A stretch of DNA of 64,000 nucleotides from Purshia tridentata (Eukaryota; Streptophyta; Magnoliopsida; Rosales; Rosaceae), in NCBI GenBank assembly GCA_003254885.1, contig QANT01005778.1:1-64000 (forward strand), given 5' to 3'. Each line of letters starts with the position of its first letter. The stretch's first letter is position 1. Position numbers and translations under genes: made by a program. This document shows, piece after piece, positions 22,539-35,376 of this stretch. The notes below the pieces were generated by a model, which saw only the letters and a list, made by a program, of their open reading frames with translations, had not been told where the DNA came from and did no database searches.

Positions 22539-24395
22539 ATGAAGCTAATCGGAGTTTGCGACCCTGATGAAGAATACTCAGAAAACTTCACCGAAAACAA
22601 GTCCACCATGACATTGATACTGATCAAGATGGTAACCCAAAAAGATCTCGCGTTGTTCGAACTGAAGAGTTCATATACAATCTGTCAATTGAAGAATATA
22701 ATCAAAAGCAAGACAGGTGTTCCGTTCGATAGGCAAACCCTAGTCTACAATGGGAAAGTTCTAGAAGATGACCACGAAACCCTAGCAACATGCAACGTGA
22801 AAAGCTGGTCCGTTGTTCATGCAATTTTTTGTCCACCAGAAATAGTCAATCCAAAAGTGGATGGTGTGGATGTGTCTTTGAAGGTAGGTTGCTGCAAACC
22901 TTTCATGGTGGAAGTAAAACCGTGGTATACCGGCAGGGAAATTAAGGTGTTGGCTGAGAGCGCGACGGGGTTTAACGGGTTCGAGGATTATGTGATAAGC
23001 CATGGTGGGAAGTTGATAGGGGAAACTATTAGTCTAAGTAAATGCAGTGTCAATCAGAACCTGCCGATTAATGTGTTGTTGCTGGAAAAAAATGAATTTC
23101 AGGTTATTGCACGCGGCTGTGGCTGGGAAGAGTTGATTTTGGTGACTCAATCGCATACTGTCGGCGATTTAAAGGAGGAGGTTGAAAGATTTGCTGAAGT
23201 TCAAGCTAATAAACTAGAGCTTTTTTGTGGGGATAATATGGTTTATCTTGATGATGATGAGAAAACCCTAGGGTTTTATAACTTAAAAGGGAAATCAACG
23301 ATTTGGGTATTGGGTTGTTCTTCGAAGTTGTCCATCAAGATGCTACAGGTTGGAGATATGATTATGGTTAGTGAGTACAGGGTTGACTTCATAAAGGATA
23401 TTAAGCAATCTATATGTGACAAGATGGGGATTCCATGTAGCAATCAGAAGCTTTTTTATAAGGGGGTGCTGCTTGATGAGTATAAATTCTTGGAAGACTA
23501 CGAAATGGAAGGGAATTGTGTGCTTTATGCAACTTTCGGGTCGAGTAATGATGAAGTCGAAGAAAGTCAAGAAGAAATAAGCTTCACTCTTCAGGAACCA
23601 GAGGTCCAAGAAGAGAGTGGTTTGGTTGAAATCAAGTTGCAATGCTCAAATTTTCAGGAATCAGAAAGCATACCACAGAGCGAATATGAGAACAAATTCT
23701 ATGAAATCAAGTTGAAATCTTCGGATACGATTTTTGATCTTAAAGCAGTAGTTGAGAGCTTGACAGATGGAGTCTCAATTTGTGTCCAACAGCTATACTG
23801 TGATGATAAAATGCTGAAAGATTGGGAATATTTGAAAACTATAAGGGATTACAACATTACAAAGTTGTGCTTCATCAGCTCTCCATTAACAATATTCATA
23901 AGTACTGACATTACAAGTGACAATAATGATTCTTATTTGCAACTTGAAGTTAAGAGTTTAGACTTCATTGATGAAATTCTGGACATGCTTCCCCAAGAAC
24001 TGGTAGAAAGCATCGATGGACAGCCATGTCTCTTCGTCGATGGTACTGCACTGGAGGGCAAGAAGGCGTTGCTTCATTATGGTATACAGTCGGGTTCGCT
24101 TTTGTGCTTAGAACGCTTGGTGCAGGTTAATGTGACCAGGCCAAATGGTACAGTCACTAAGGTGGATGTGAACCCTTCTTTCAGAATCAAGGTTGTGAAA
24201 GAGAAAATTGAAGAAACCTGTGGTATCCCATATGGGCTACAAACCCTTACTTATGGTGGTGATGAACTTGATGACCAGATGACTATAGGGGAGTATGAGG
24301 CAATCTTGGGGAGTTTGTGGGTTCTGAGGTGGAAGTTTGGTCGTATTACCTGGTCATTCTTCTGGCCCTCATACAAGGACTGCACCACAGGCTAG
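22539..24395 (+). CDS. Protein of about seven diverged ubiquitin-like domains
   Basis: Single-exon frame of 618 residues. It reads as consecutive ubiquitin-like folds at roughly 24-98, 106-187, 188-262, 263-340, 389-448, 449-527 and 528-598, with an acidic linker at about 341-388. Domain 1 is the clearest: VPFDRQTLVYNGKVLEDDHE corresponds to ubiquitin's [20 protein letters not shown]. Domain 4 has GIPCSNQKLFYKGVLLDE, and domain 7 has GIPYGLQTLTYGGDELDDQM. No domain ends in Gly-Gly, so unlike polyubiquitin it should not be cut into monomers or conjugated. The lysines of ubiquitin are mostly not kept. From the family I infer a non-covalent scaffold or decoy for ubiquitin-binding partners, with no known function. 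It is tandem with a frameshifted copy upstream. The only odd feature is the C-terminal 20 residues, which are out of frame relative to the neighbour and end WPSYKDCTTG. Confidence 0.8.
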   Translation: MKLIGVCDPDEEYSENFTENKSTMTLILIKMVTQKDLALFELKSSYTICQLKNIIKSKTGVPFDRQTLVYNGKVLEDDHETLATCNVKSWSVVHAIFCPPEIVNPKVDGVDVSLKVGCCKPFMVEVKPWYTGREIKVLAESATGFNGFEDYVISHGGKLIGETISLSKCSVNQNLPINVLLLEKNEFQVIARGCGWEELILVTQSHTVGDLKEEVERFAEVQANKLELFCGDNMVYLDDDEKTLGFYNLKGKSTIWVLGCSSKLSIKMLQVGDMIMVSEYRVDFIKDIKQSICDKMGIPCSNQKLFYKGVLLDEYKFLEDYEMEGNCVLYATFGSSNDEVEESQEEISFTLQEPEVQEESGLVEIKLQCSNFQESESIPQSEYENKFYEIKLKSSDTIFDLKAVVESLTDGVSICVQQLYCDDKMLKDWEYLKTIRDYNITKLCFISSPLTIFISTDITSDNNDSYLQLEVKSLDFIDEILDMLPQELVESIDGQPCLFVDGTALEGKKALLHYGIQSGSLLCLERLVQVNVTRPNGTVTKVDVNPSFRIKVVKEKIEETCGIPYGLQTLTYGGDELDDQMTIGEYEAILGSLWVLRWKFGRITWSFFWPSYKDCTTG

Positions 24396-24811
24396 CTTGT
24401 CATAGTAAACATATCATCCACTACTAGTAGCAGAAAGTCATGAAGATATGATATGGGCTTAGCTTCTTTCGTTTAATGATTTTTCTTTTGTAGTTTAGAA
24501 TAGATTTTCAGTCTCACAATGGCTTTCAGTGTATGCTCTATACTGCCAATGATAATTTTACAACTGAATGCAAATCATATACTTTTCTCCTGAATGCCAA
24601 TGGATAAACTTTTCAACAGAATGTCAAATATTAGTTTTTCTACTGAAAATATGTTAGGATTACAGGACTTATCTTTTATAACTACATCTACAGAGTAGAA
24701 AACAAAATCACTATTCTTTTGTATTAATACAGTTACATGATAAATGAAATAATGAAATTTGTCAAATCCTTTAAATACTGGCACCATTTTTGGGTGTTGC
24801 TAGTTCACATA

Positions 24812-27800
24812 TTATGAGGGGGGCACTGCTCCATTATCAGTCATGAGGAAGTGGATTTGGCGTTGTAAGTAAAGAACCTGCCATGGGCAATATGATATGT
24901 GAGTTATTAAGAATAAGAATCTGTGCTTCTTAGTGTGTGTGTGTCTCCGTGTGTGGTGTGTGTGTGACTTAAAATAATTTAAAAGGTTTCCAGGCTTTTC
25001 CAAAACAGAGTGCTTATAATAGTAGTGGTAGCAAAATGCAGGATTGGTTCGGCAGATTAGGTCTTAGGTTCTAACCTGATTAAACAATGGAGACAAATAG
25101 AGTGATAAATAGAATTTACCTCCCCTTGAAGCAAAGTGGGTAGACAATCAGTTGACATGAGACTATTAATTTCTGCCAGTAGCTTCTCTTCTTTAATGCC
25201 AGTCCATGTGCTTTGAGGCAGAGCCAATAGAAGTACTGTTAGAACATCGCCTGTAGATGGATGCATCCCTATACAATTTCCTTGAAAAAAAGAACACAAG
25301 CTACTTGGATCTGTTTGACATGAAGGAACCAGCATATCTACTCCTTGTTCGCTGCCATTGGTTGTTACAGTCCCTGACACCACTGTTACAGACTTTTCAC
25401 CATTGGACTGTAAAAGCTTCACATCAGTTTGTCCACAGCATGTTCCATCTAACGAACTGAATTTCCCGGCTAAAATTTGTGCTCCTTGGCAACATACATT
25501 TGCAGCAATTTCAGGCAATGTTCCACCCGGTGATATGACGTCTTTACAAACTGATTTTTCAGAAGACAGCCATCTGGTTACATGTTTGAAGAGTTCTGTT
25601 GCTCTTACTTGTTCCAATACCTCTTCCTAAAATCACAAATTTTGAAACTCAAATCAGAAATCTTTATATATTAATTTTCATTTCAAGTTGAGAAAAGAAA
25701 AAAGAATAAGAACTAATATAAGTATAAAAATAAAAAAGTGTAGTTCAAAATTCACAAAGCAGAAATACAAAAATGCATGCGTGAAAACAGGAATATGAAA
25801 AAGCTATAATAAACCTTGATAGCTAGCCTTCCTTTTTCCTCTTTGCTTAAGACCAGATTCCCATCCTCTTGTCTCCGAACTTCAGCAACCCATTTGATGA
25901 ACTCTCTCAAGTCAGCGGGTGGTGATTTGAATACAACAGAGATTACTTTCTCAACATCTTTTACATCTTCTAACTTCAACAGGGGAGGAACATCTTCTAT
26001 TAAGTACTTCGCAACACTATTCCAACCTTCGTGTCTGCAACTCTGCAGACAATTCAAAGTTACATCTGGATATAAACGTTTTCTGGCAAGTGGAAATAGA
26101 ATAGTAAAACAAAAATGTGCTACCATGAAGGATAAAAAGATTTCTACAACTGAGAAAGTGAGCAATGGCAAAATCTGTAGGCAAATAAAGCCTACACCAC
26201 CTTTTCCAAACGTGCCAGGCTCAACAGCACACTTGTCATAATTCATATGTATATAGAAAATAATCTGGATATACTTCACTTCCAGTTTTTAGTTTAAGGA
26301 TCTGATTTCAAATTCAGATTCAGTACCACTTTTCGGTGCATGTTCAAATCATACAAAACCAAAAAAGTTCAGAATACAACTTAAAAGCATTAGTTTATAA
26401 AAAAGTGAGGGTTTAGGTGTCAAATGATTGATAATGGTTTAAATTCTCATAGTTGGTAGCTCAAGCCTGTATCTAGGTTCTTCCATAAGGATATAAGTGT
26501 GATACTGAAATTTCACATTAAATATCACAGGAACTAGGTTAATAAAACATATGGCAAACACGAGCAGTACCACAGTGTAAAGTATACATGGAGTTCTGTT
26601 AAGCCTTGCAATAATCATGTACCTGAAAGAGCCAAATTTCAGGATGTAAAGTAGAATTTCTAACAGACTATAGCCAATGACTCATAAAAAGTGCATTAAC
26701 AACTAGAACACCAAGGACGATATACGAAGGACAAAAGGTGAGCAAGAACTATTACAGCAGTTTGTTAAAAAATCAAATTCTATGGAAAAAAGAAGAAGAA
26801 AAGAAAGAGGTTTAGCTGGTTACAGAACCAGAGGACCTTTTAATGTTATAATTTTATAAATGAGAGTTTAAAAGTAAAGAGCATACCCCCGACGATGTCC
26901 AGTTGCTACATCAATGGTATCCATCCCCTCCCAAAGAAGTGAAAGGGGAACCCAATGAGGAGGATATTTAAATCGAGCAACATCCAAAATGAGAACCATA
27001 TCTCTTCCAGCATGATATCCCCCGATTGGTGAAAAATGACCACTTCCAGTCTGTAACCAGACAATGATATAAAAGTCCATCTTCATTAAAATATTAATGG
27101 GAAATTAAGTCTACAACATACAATAATGAAAATTAGGCACACTGAAAGTAATGAATCAGAATAATGTCAGTATGTTACTAATTTTCACAAGTAGAACACA
27201 AAGACATCAGTAAATTCTTATTGCATCTCTTAGATATGGAAGGTAAAAGCTTCACTGGAGCGTGTTAAGACTCCATACCCAATCCCAAGCCCACTTTTGG
27301 CTCTATTTTTCTTCCAAAGTGGGATAAACAGTAACCACACTTGAAACCTCAACAGATTCTTTGACAACTCTAAGCACATGAGAAAGATAACAAGTGACAA
27401 AATAGTAGAAAGAATAGTCTCAAAAAACCTGCTTAAAAACAGCTCTGTGGTATGAAGCGATGACATGACAATCATCCGAAGAAGTACACGAAATGACATG
27501 TTTACGGAAATCATCAATGGAACTTTCATGGGTTCGGAAAGCTTTGACTTCAGCTCCATTGCAATGGGCCAAGCACGCAACTTTCCCAAATGTGATACCT
27601 TGGGCTTTGATCTTTGCCAAAGGTTCGCAGCAATCCAGCATTGAGTCATCAAACCATCTCCATGGACCTAAGCTCACACAAGGTCATAGTGCATACAAAT
27701 AAACAAATATAATTTTATAATTCTAGGGTCTTTTGATTGAAAGAAATTGAACAAAACCCTAAACCCAGTTCCTAATTTAGCTCAAAAAAGTTTTAAGGAA

Positions 27801-28185
27801 ATTGAAAATTAGAAAATTACCTTTCCATTTTCTTCCGGGATCGATAGCGAGGGCGTTGAGGACGACAGCAAGGGTGGCCAACCCACAATACGCAGGCTCC
27901 GACTGCGTTTGGTAGTAAGAGATGAGCTTGAAAAACCCTTCCATGGTTCCATTTCCTAGAGCTTCAATAAAGAGTTCCTGTAAAATTCACACTCAAAGAA
28001 CCACAAAATCCCTCAATCAGACGCTCAAATCAAATGCACGCAATATTATACATAAACAGAGAGAGCAAGAGAGAGAAAGAGAGAGAGGGTGTTTGTAATT
28101 GTAATTGTACCTTGCCTTGTGGGGAAGCAAACTCAATTGCAGGAGGAGAGGGAAGCTCTCTGCGGTAGAGACCGGCCACTGCCAT
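24812..28185 (-). CDS. PCS: Phytochelatin synthase (copy A)
   Basis: Eight exons on the minus strand: 28185-28111, 27977-27821, 27667-27429, 27050-26887, 26622-26571, 26042-25815, 25626-25120 and 24877-24812. They give 495 residues. The enzyme is a gamma-glutamylcysteine dipeptidyl transpeptidase that makes phytochelatins from glutathione in the cytosol for cadmium, arsenic and zinc detoxification. The catalytic triad falls at the family positions: Cys56 ([11 protein letters not shown]), His162 ([17 protein letters not shown]) and Asp180 ([15 protein letters not shown]). The C-terminal half carries the usual scattered cysteine pairs ([14 protein letters not shown]) thought to sense metals. 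Exon 5 ends YTV where relatives have YTL, and the final exon (ending DNGAVPPS) is short and diverged. Exon sizes and phases are identical to copy B except for the last exon. A (TTTCG)n tract lies in its leader. Confidence 0.95.
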
Positions 28186-28215
28186 TTTCTTGAGCTCGAA
28201 TCTGTTGTTGCCTTG

Positions 28216-28246
28216 CGTTGCGTTTCGTTTCGTTTCGTTTCGTTTC
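28216..28246. repeat. (TTTCG)n pentanucleotide repeat in PCS copy A leader
   Basis: About five units of GTTTC directly upstream of the start codon region of copy A (30 to 60 bases from the ATG). It reads as GAAAC repeats on the gene's strand. Confidence 0.85.
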
Positions 28247-28369
28247 AGGAATCAAATCTTCTTCTCTTCTTCTTGCTCTGATATCAACGCCTTTGTCGAT
28301 TAATAAGAAAATCAGAATGAGAATCACTGAATGAGAGTGCGAGTGAAATGACGATTTCTTGGGCAAAGA

Positions 28370-29137
28370 GCTTTACTGTTTATTATTAGCTTAAAAAATT
28401 CAGAAATGGAATCCAATCGTCGTCTTTACTCTTTTTTATTTGACAAAAGTGCGTTTAGGTTGACCGTTTTTCATTTTTATTTGTGGCGGGTACGGTACCG
28501 ACCATTTGTTTTGGCCCCTCCTTTTTGAATTCAAAGTTCATCTATTTTCTTGCAATTTTGAGTTTTCAGAACTAAAAACGACGTGCCGTTCTTCGTCTTG
28601 ATTATCACACGCATACGACAAAACAGTGTTCTGCTTAGTGGTCAGCCCAATGAGCATATTGTTTTGTATCTTTTAAATATCTTTTGACTCATTTCATGAT
28701 CAAACAAATCCGCTGTAGTACAACATGAATGGCTTATTTACAATCCCCAGTTCGATTCGAGGCAGCAGTATGTTTTTTTTCACTGGGTCCGAATCCGATT
28801 AAACGAAAGGTTAAGTTGGAGGATTAACGACATGTTTTATTTCTCAAAATACAGTCGCAGACTGTTGAACAACTGATTCGTCGTCTGCATAACGTAAACC
28901 ATTGTGCAACGATCTTAACATCAATATTGGTCAGCAGCTTCTTCTATTGGAAACAATCGTCTCTTCAGTCTTCACCACGACTCTTTTGCCTTTAGTCCCG
29001 GCATCCTGAGAGGGCCTTTCTACAGTGCCTCTCTTTTTCACCAACAACTTAATCAGTACATCCGAAATGGGTTAATAACACCCTCTTAACCTCCTTGCTT
29101 GGAGATAAGAAAATCAGAGCCAAAAGATGGGAGAATT
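28370..29137. other. Spacer between the two phytochelatin synthase genes
   Basis: About 770 bases holding the promoter of copy A (left side) and the 3' end of copy B (right side). No additional gene seen. Confidence 0.6.
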
Positions 29138-32100
29138 CTAAGAGAGAGGAGCGTCAAGATCCTCATCTACCCTATTCTCTTGGCATTTCTTGAGAAGCTG
29201 GAGCTGACGGCGCAAGTGAAGAACCTGCCAAACCAGTAGTTGATGTTATGATTCTTATGAACTCTTCTTTGAAATAAAAGTCCGACACTATCAAATTAGC
29301 AGCAGAAACAATAATTCGGGAATGAAAATTATGGAGTGCATGTACATTGACCAATATATAATGCAATAATCAAAACAGAACTTACTTAACGAGGACGACA
29401 GCCTCATAATCAGCAGTTTAATTTAAGTTTATCAACACAAGTTCCAAAACTCGCTCTTTTCTCTTCAGCAGGATGTATATGATTATCAAACTTATCATAT
29501 GTCATCATAAATGTCCAGCGTTTCTAGAAATCAGTTAATGTTTGTCTAGTTTCAGCAATATCAAAACTTTTTCAAACAAAAATGTTAATAATTTCTTTAT
29601 GCGGTAAAACGCAATTCTGCTTTCAAGAAAAAGGATAAAAGTACACCAAGACTACAAGTTTCAAAAAGGATAAAAATACACCAAGCTTAAAAATTACCTC
29701 TTCTTGAAGCATAGTAGGAAGATTTACAGTGGAAACAAGGTTGTGTATTTCCTTCAAAAGCTTCTCCTCTTTGATCCCAGACCATGTCTCTGAAGGCAAG
29801 GCTAGTAGAAGTGCTGTTAGAACATCACTGCCGGCTGGGTGCATACCAATGTAATTTATTGAGCCAGCACAAGAGCAACCCGAATTCTTTTGGGATGAGG
29901 GAACTAGCATGTCCACCCTCTGCTTAGTTTCACCATTTACCACTGTCCCACACACCATTGTGACTGGGTTGTCACCATTAGCCTTCAGGCATTTCACACA
30001 TGTTTCCTGACAGCAATACACCTCTGAGGAGGCAGACTTCCCTGACAAAATTTCTGCCCCTTGGCAGCAAACACTGGCGGCAATTTTGGGCAAATTTTCT
30101 TCGTGACCAGAAGTTAAATTTCGGCAGCATGAATTTTCTGAAGATAATAATTCTGCCACATGTTTAAAAAGGCCAGTGTCCTGCACCTGACTCAATACCT
30201 CCTCCTACAAGTAAAAACTTAGGCATTGAGATTTTGAGGTAAAATAAACTGGAAAATAGTATGGGCTTCATAATGAGCAAAAAAGAGGGAAGATTCTCTG
30301 CAGTCAAGGGGAAAATAAGTAAATGTGAAGCTCTAGAAGACTACAGCACCTTGACAGCAAGCCTAGCTTTTTCCTCTGGGCTTAAGCTTTGGTCACCGTC
30401 TTCTCGTCTCCGAACTTCTGCGACCCACTTGATGAACTCCCCAAAATTGGATGGAAGTGACGTGAAAACAACAGAGAGAACTCCCAGAATGTCTATCACC
30501 TCCTCTGACTTTAAGAGAAGAGGAACATCATCCATTAAGTATTTTGCAATGCCAACCCAACTCTCATGTTTACAGCTCTGCAAGAAGATCCATAGAAAAA
30601 TAAATGTCTTCAACAATGATATAATATGTAAGCAGTCCAAGATTTTAGACACATTCGGTGCACATACATAAATACTTCTGTCAAACACACAGAATGAGAG
30701 AGAGGTAATACAATAATAACAATTCAACAAATAAAGAGATAGACTTCTATCCATCTCTCTGATATGTCCAAATCAGAAACTGAGGCACTCATCAAGGAAC
30801 TATTTCCTCTCAGCATTTAAGTTTAACGCACGGATGAACTTAAGAGAAATAAAATTAGCTCAAAGGAAAAATATGTAAGTAAAAACATCTAACTTGCTTC
30901 TCATATATACTCATCTCCTAAAATTTAGAAAAAAAAGAAAAGAAAAGAATGCACAATATAGTAGGAAGAATTCATTCTTCAGAGTAGTAGATTGGCTACT
31001 AAGGTGGGGAAAATTATAAAAAAAATGAATAAGACACACAGAAAGGGGGGAAATAAATTAGGTAACCAGGAAAAATACTGAGTTTGTATAAGGGGTAGTT
31101 GAACTATGAAGTTACAAAAGTGGCAAATTCAATCATACCAGGGTATAAAGCTGTCCTGGCTCCCTGTGCGGCCTAGCTATAAGCATGAACCTAGGCAGAA
31201 AATTGAACTTACGAAGTAAGAATGTAATTGTTATTCAATGATAAGCAAAGCCAATGAAAGCAGTTTCTCTACGAAAAGAAACAAATAAGAGATAGAAATT
31301 TCTTCCAACATGCATATTCAATATCATTTCCATTAGGTAATATTTACTAGCACACATGAATGCCTACCCTCTGCATTTCCCAGTACTTCCATCAATATTG
31401 TTCATGGCTTCCCAAAGAATTTTGAGGGGAACCCAATGAGGAGGATACTTAAAACGTGCAACATCCAAAATAAGCGCCATGTCCCTCCCAGCATGATAGC
31501 CACCAATAGGTGAAAAATGACCAGTACCTGTCTGCAATAAAATTTGATTTATACTAATTAATACCTGATCAATTTTCTTAAGTATCGGAGAGAGTGTGTT
31601 ACAGGTCCATTTTAATTACAGAACATCCTTAATGATAAACTGCTGTATACAAGGCTAGGGAATTCTAAGCTTATCTACTGGTAAGTTACTCATAATTAAT
31701 GAATAAATAATATTAATGGTTCCGCTGAAGAAAATGTACAATGGTATTGTAATTAATACTAACCTGTTTGAGAGCTGCCCTATCATATGATGAGATCACA
31801 TGACAATCATCAGAAGTGGAACATCTCATGATATACTTACGAAAGTCATCAATGGTGGTATGATTTGTGCGAAAGGCTTCAACTTTTGCTCCAGCACAGT
31901 GAGCCAAGCATACAAGCTTCCCAAATGAGATGCCTCTAGCTTTGACCTTCTCTAATGGTTCACAGCAGTCTAGCATGGATTCATCAAACCATCTCCAGGG
32001 TCCTATGGAAAAAATTCAAGCATACATAATACACTTACAGTATAGAATCCGAATGGATAAAAAAGTCATTAACCAGAAAAGTGCATTACATGAAAGGCAT

Positions 32101-33359
32101 TTGCAAATTATATTAATGCCAAAAATAAGAGACAACACCTACTATAATGTGAAAGTGCATTTATACTCTGTAAAGAATATCAATGGAAATCAATCATTTG
32201 AATGGAGCATCATATGATGCAATCAAGGTATCAGCACTCAGTAGCTAACCAAAACAAATTCTTTAATGCCAAAGCCACATTCAATCATTATGAAAATAAA
32301 ATATGGACAACTCAATTCCAAACAGAAATAAAACATCACCAACCGTGATGATTGGCAACATAGAGGAAGGATGCAATTGACAAAATGGGCACAGTTTTAT
32401 GGATTATATAATAACTTGACAATGAATTTTAAAATGGCATTCACTATCTGGAACAAAAAAAAAAAATTGATAACTTCAAACCAATTTGACGATCAGATTA
32501 TAATCTTACCTTTCCATTTCCTTCCAGGATCAATAGCAAGGGCATTCAAGACCATGGACAGGCTTGCCAATCCACAATAAGCAGGCTCTGATTGTGTCTG
32601 AAAATAAGAAATTAACCTATAGAAGTTCTCCATAGTTCCACTCTGAATGGCTTCAAGAAAAAGTTGCTGCAATTCCAAAACCATCAAAGTTAGGACTCAG
32701 AAAATGGTTCTGAACAACACACATGCAGAAAAATCAAACAACGAAGTAATTCTTAATATCTCCTAGGAAGAAACTAAAAAAGGGCTAGATTGCCTCAACT
32801 AGTGTAAACCAGCACAAAAACAATTCAGGTGTGAACACAGGAACGAAAGCAAATTTTGAATCAGACATGATCTCAAAATTCTTATCAAATTTTGCTTAGC
32901 CAAACATTTCCCTTCTTCCACTCTACAACTAACATTACATCCACTGTAAGTATGACTGTCAATCAATTATAAAATTTTACCCATAAAAAAAAGATACAAA
33001 AGAAAAATGAAAATCACATTGTATTTATACAATACTACATCCGTTAAGAAAAATAATAGCTTTATAAAATTATAGAAATCCTGTGAATCTTTTTTTTTTT
33101 TCTGTTAGAAAAAGCGAATTTTACAGAAAAAAGTTGCATGCTATAATATTAAAGCATATGAATGATGATTGATGAATCACAAACAAAAAATACAAAATAC
33201 AAAATCAGCGGTAAATAAAAGCAGATATTTTGAATTGAAAGTTGAAACTAAGGGAATGATTGAGAAAGCAAGTAAAGGTTGTACCTTTCCCTCGAAAGAA
33301 GCGAATTCGACTGCAGGAGGAGAAGGAAGAATTCGTCTGTACAGCCCAGCCATAGCCAT
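29138..33359 (-). CDS. PCS: Phytochelatin synthase (copy B)
   Basis: Eight exons on the minus strand: 33359-33285, 32666-32510, 32002-31764, 31531-31368, 31190-31139, 30577-30350, 30204-29698 and 29224-29138, encoding 502 residues. Cys56 ([11 protein letters not shown]), His162 ([13 protein letters not shown]) and Asp180 ([15 protein letters not shown]) are all present, so catalysis should be intact. The C-terminal metal-sensing half is richer in paired cysteines than copy [26 protein letters not shown] and GCSCAG. The last exon keeps the family ending [18 protein letters not shown]. Exon 5 is 52 bases and easily missed; it encodes [17 protein letters not shown]. An in-frame Met at residue 3 is an alternative start. 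Copy B is head-to-tail with copy A about 950 bases away, which indicates local duplication. Confidence 0.95.
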
Positions 33360-33369
33360 TTTTAATTAA

Positions 33370-34344
33370 TTTTTTGTTTTTGTTTTTGAATTTAAACCGA
33401 GAACAAAAAAAGGAAAGTATGAGTTGGTGGAAATGGAGAAAATTGAAATGCCCAAATCAATGGGTTTCTATCTATCTATTTGTGCTAGGGTTTTAGAAAA
33501 TTCTCTGTTTCGCCGATTAAGAAGGAACCCGCGTAAATTAACTGTTTCAAAAAGCGCGGTTTTAGTCAAACCAAAGAGACAAAAATTGGGTACTTTATAG
33601 TTTACTACTCCTAAAGCATAATCGATGACAAGGTGAGAGTGCCGTTTGGAGAAATGGGAATGCCAACTTGGTAATACTAATACTAATCGCGATTAGATAC
33701 GATGGACCATATGGCAAGGTGAGGTGGTTAGACCAATAGAATCACTTATTAATTAATTTGCAATAAGGTCCCCAACCCCAAGTGAGGTGATGTAGTGAGA
33801 GTGTGAGACCAATAAAATCACTAGATATAAATTATAATGTGGTTTAGACAAATTAATGGTTTAGATACATTTTATTTATCATACATATAACTCGAGTTAT
33901 ATAAATAATTTTAAAAATAAAATGAGATGGGCATTTCTAATTGTGAATGAATGTTTAAATGTTTACTTACAAGTCACAATTTATAATACGAATGTTCGTG
34001 CTTTAAAATTTGTACTTTATGAATATTAAAATGTATTAAAACAAGTTAGTTTTTTATATTTACAAGAATTTTAACTAATATATATAAATTGTATTAAATC
34101 TATGTAATTTTAATTCTTATTAACATTCAATATTTTCTTCTTTAAAAAATAATCTTATTATTTATTTTATTATATGAAACCATATCTCTTAAATCTTATT
34201 GCTAAGTGACTAACACCAGTGTGTTTTGGAAACACAAACTAACTCATTTTTTCAAGGCATAGATTCAACATATACAATAGGAACTAGCTAAGAACTACAA
34301 ATATATTGCAGTATAACTCAAATTACAATCACAAAACTGAATTA
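33370..34344. other. PCS copy B promoter and AT-rich spacer
   Basis: No gene seen. Bases up to about 33600 are the promoter and leader of copy B. The remainder is AT-rich and would correspond to intron 1 or flanking sequence of the third phytochelatin synthase copy; I found no trace of that copy's exons 2-8. Confidence 0.5.
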
Positions 34345-34349
34345 GGAAG

Positions 34350-35376
34350 TGTTTGGGGATGACACCCTCAATAGAGTTAATGGTCAACGTCTCTAGGCCA
34401 CGTGAAGTCTTGCATTCGAGTTCAACCTCACTATCCCAATCAACGGTCAGTCAAGACGACTATTCCGGATCAAATCCCATTGCTTGATACGAGCCGAACG
34501 GAACGAACCTACGATGATTCAGACAAACAAAGGTCAAGTTACCAATGTTCGGATCAGATCCTCAGTTCGAATCTGACGAAATTTCCCCAAGTACTTTCCG
34601 TCAAGTAGGGGCCTTATGACCACCATCTCATCCTGTTCAGATCGGAAGCCATTGTCTTTACCAAGCCGAGCATTGTCTGGGATAACCAACGACCGCTTGA
34701 GTTCATTGCAAACCAAAGCCTTGCTTGGAGCGAATCAACCTTCTTCGACTCATCCCCTTATGAGCCGAGCACACTCATAGGAGCAGTTATTACACCTGAC
34801 ACACCGAAGGTACATTTATGCTTTGCATTTATTGCTCAGTCGCTTTTGCTTCACTTCCATTTAATGTCTATGACTTCCAGCCATTTGGTAGTCACCTCCC
34901 CTGCATTAAGTAAGGAGTCTATCAGCCACCTAATCTGCCATAAGCCTAGCATTTAATACCTACAATGCACCATGATTACCCCTACAAACCCAAAATAAAT
35001 ATCTTATACCCTTGCCCTATAAGTAAGAGTATGTTCACAAGGGAAAGAGACATAGACAATTCTGAAAAAATACTTGCCCAAGCTCTGAAGAAATACACTC
35101 AGAAAACTTACCTCTTTTCCTTCATCTTTCTCCCAAGTTTTAGCTGGGTTCATCATTTACACTTGCCTTTTCTTCCTTGCATCATCTGACTTTGCTATCG
35201 GAGTATCTTCTGCTAGTACCACACTGGTGCTTTTTTCTGACCAGTTTGCAGGAAGAAATCCAAAACCAGCTAATTGACGTGCTCGAATCATCCACTCAGC
35301 TCACTAGCCCGTCCACGCCAGCAGCAATCCACCTCTAAGTTGTTTGTAAAGGTCTGAGCAGAAATTTGCATTAACA
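34350..35376. mobile_element. Solo LTR of an LTR retrotransposon
   Basis: A 1027-base element starts TGTTTGGGGATG and ends GCATTAACA (TG...CA ends with short inverted termini TGTT/AACA). It is flanked by a perfect 5-base target duplication, GGAAG, at 34345-34349 and 35377-35381. No internal coding region or second LTR is present, so it is a solo LTR left by recombination between the two LTRs of a former element. Its base composition (mixed, with CG words) differs from the AT-rich surroundings. A TATA-like word CCCTATAAGTA near 35017 hints at plus-strand orientation. The superfamily (Gypsy or Copia) cannot be told from an LTR alone. The intact target duplication suggests it is not very ancient. 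Confidence 0.85.

Larger units (their letters stand above)
19490..24560 (+). repeat. Tandem duplication of a UBL-repeat gene with its flanks
   Basis: The block about 19490-21780 is repeated at about 22105-24560. Homology starts upstream of the promoters (shared words such as TTTGATCACATCGAATTTA at about 19540 and 22160, and TTATTATTATTGG before both promoters), runs through the TATA region and the whole coding region, and continues past the stop codons (GAAGATATGA then ATGGGCT). The copies have diverged substantially, so the duplication is not very recent. Confidence 0.85.

Noticed and set aside
31139-31190. A miR160-like word (CCTGGCTCCCTGTG) on the plus strand
   Set aside because: It is the reverse complement of exon 5 of phytochelatin synthase copy B, encoding RPHREPGQ; no hairpin was seen around it.
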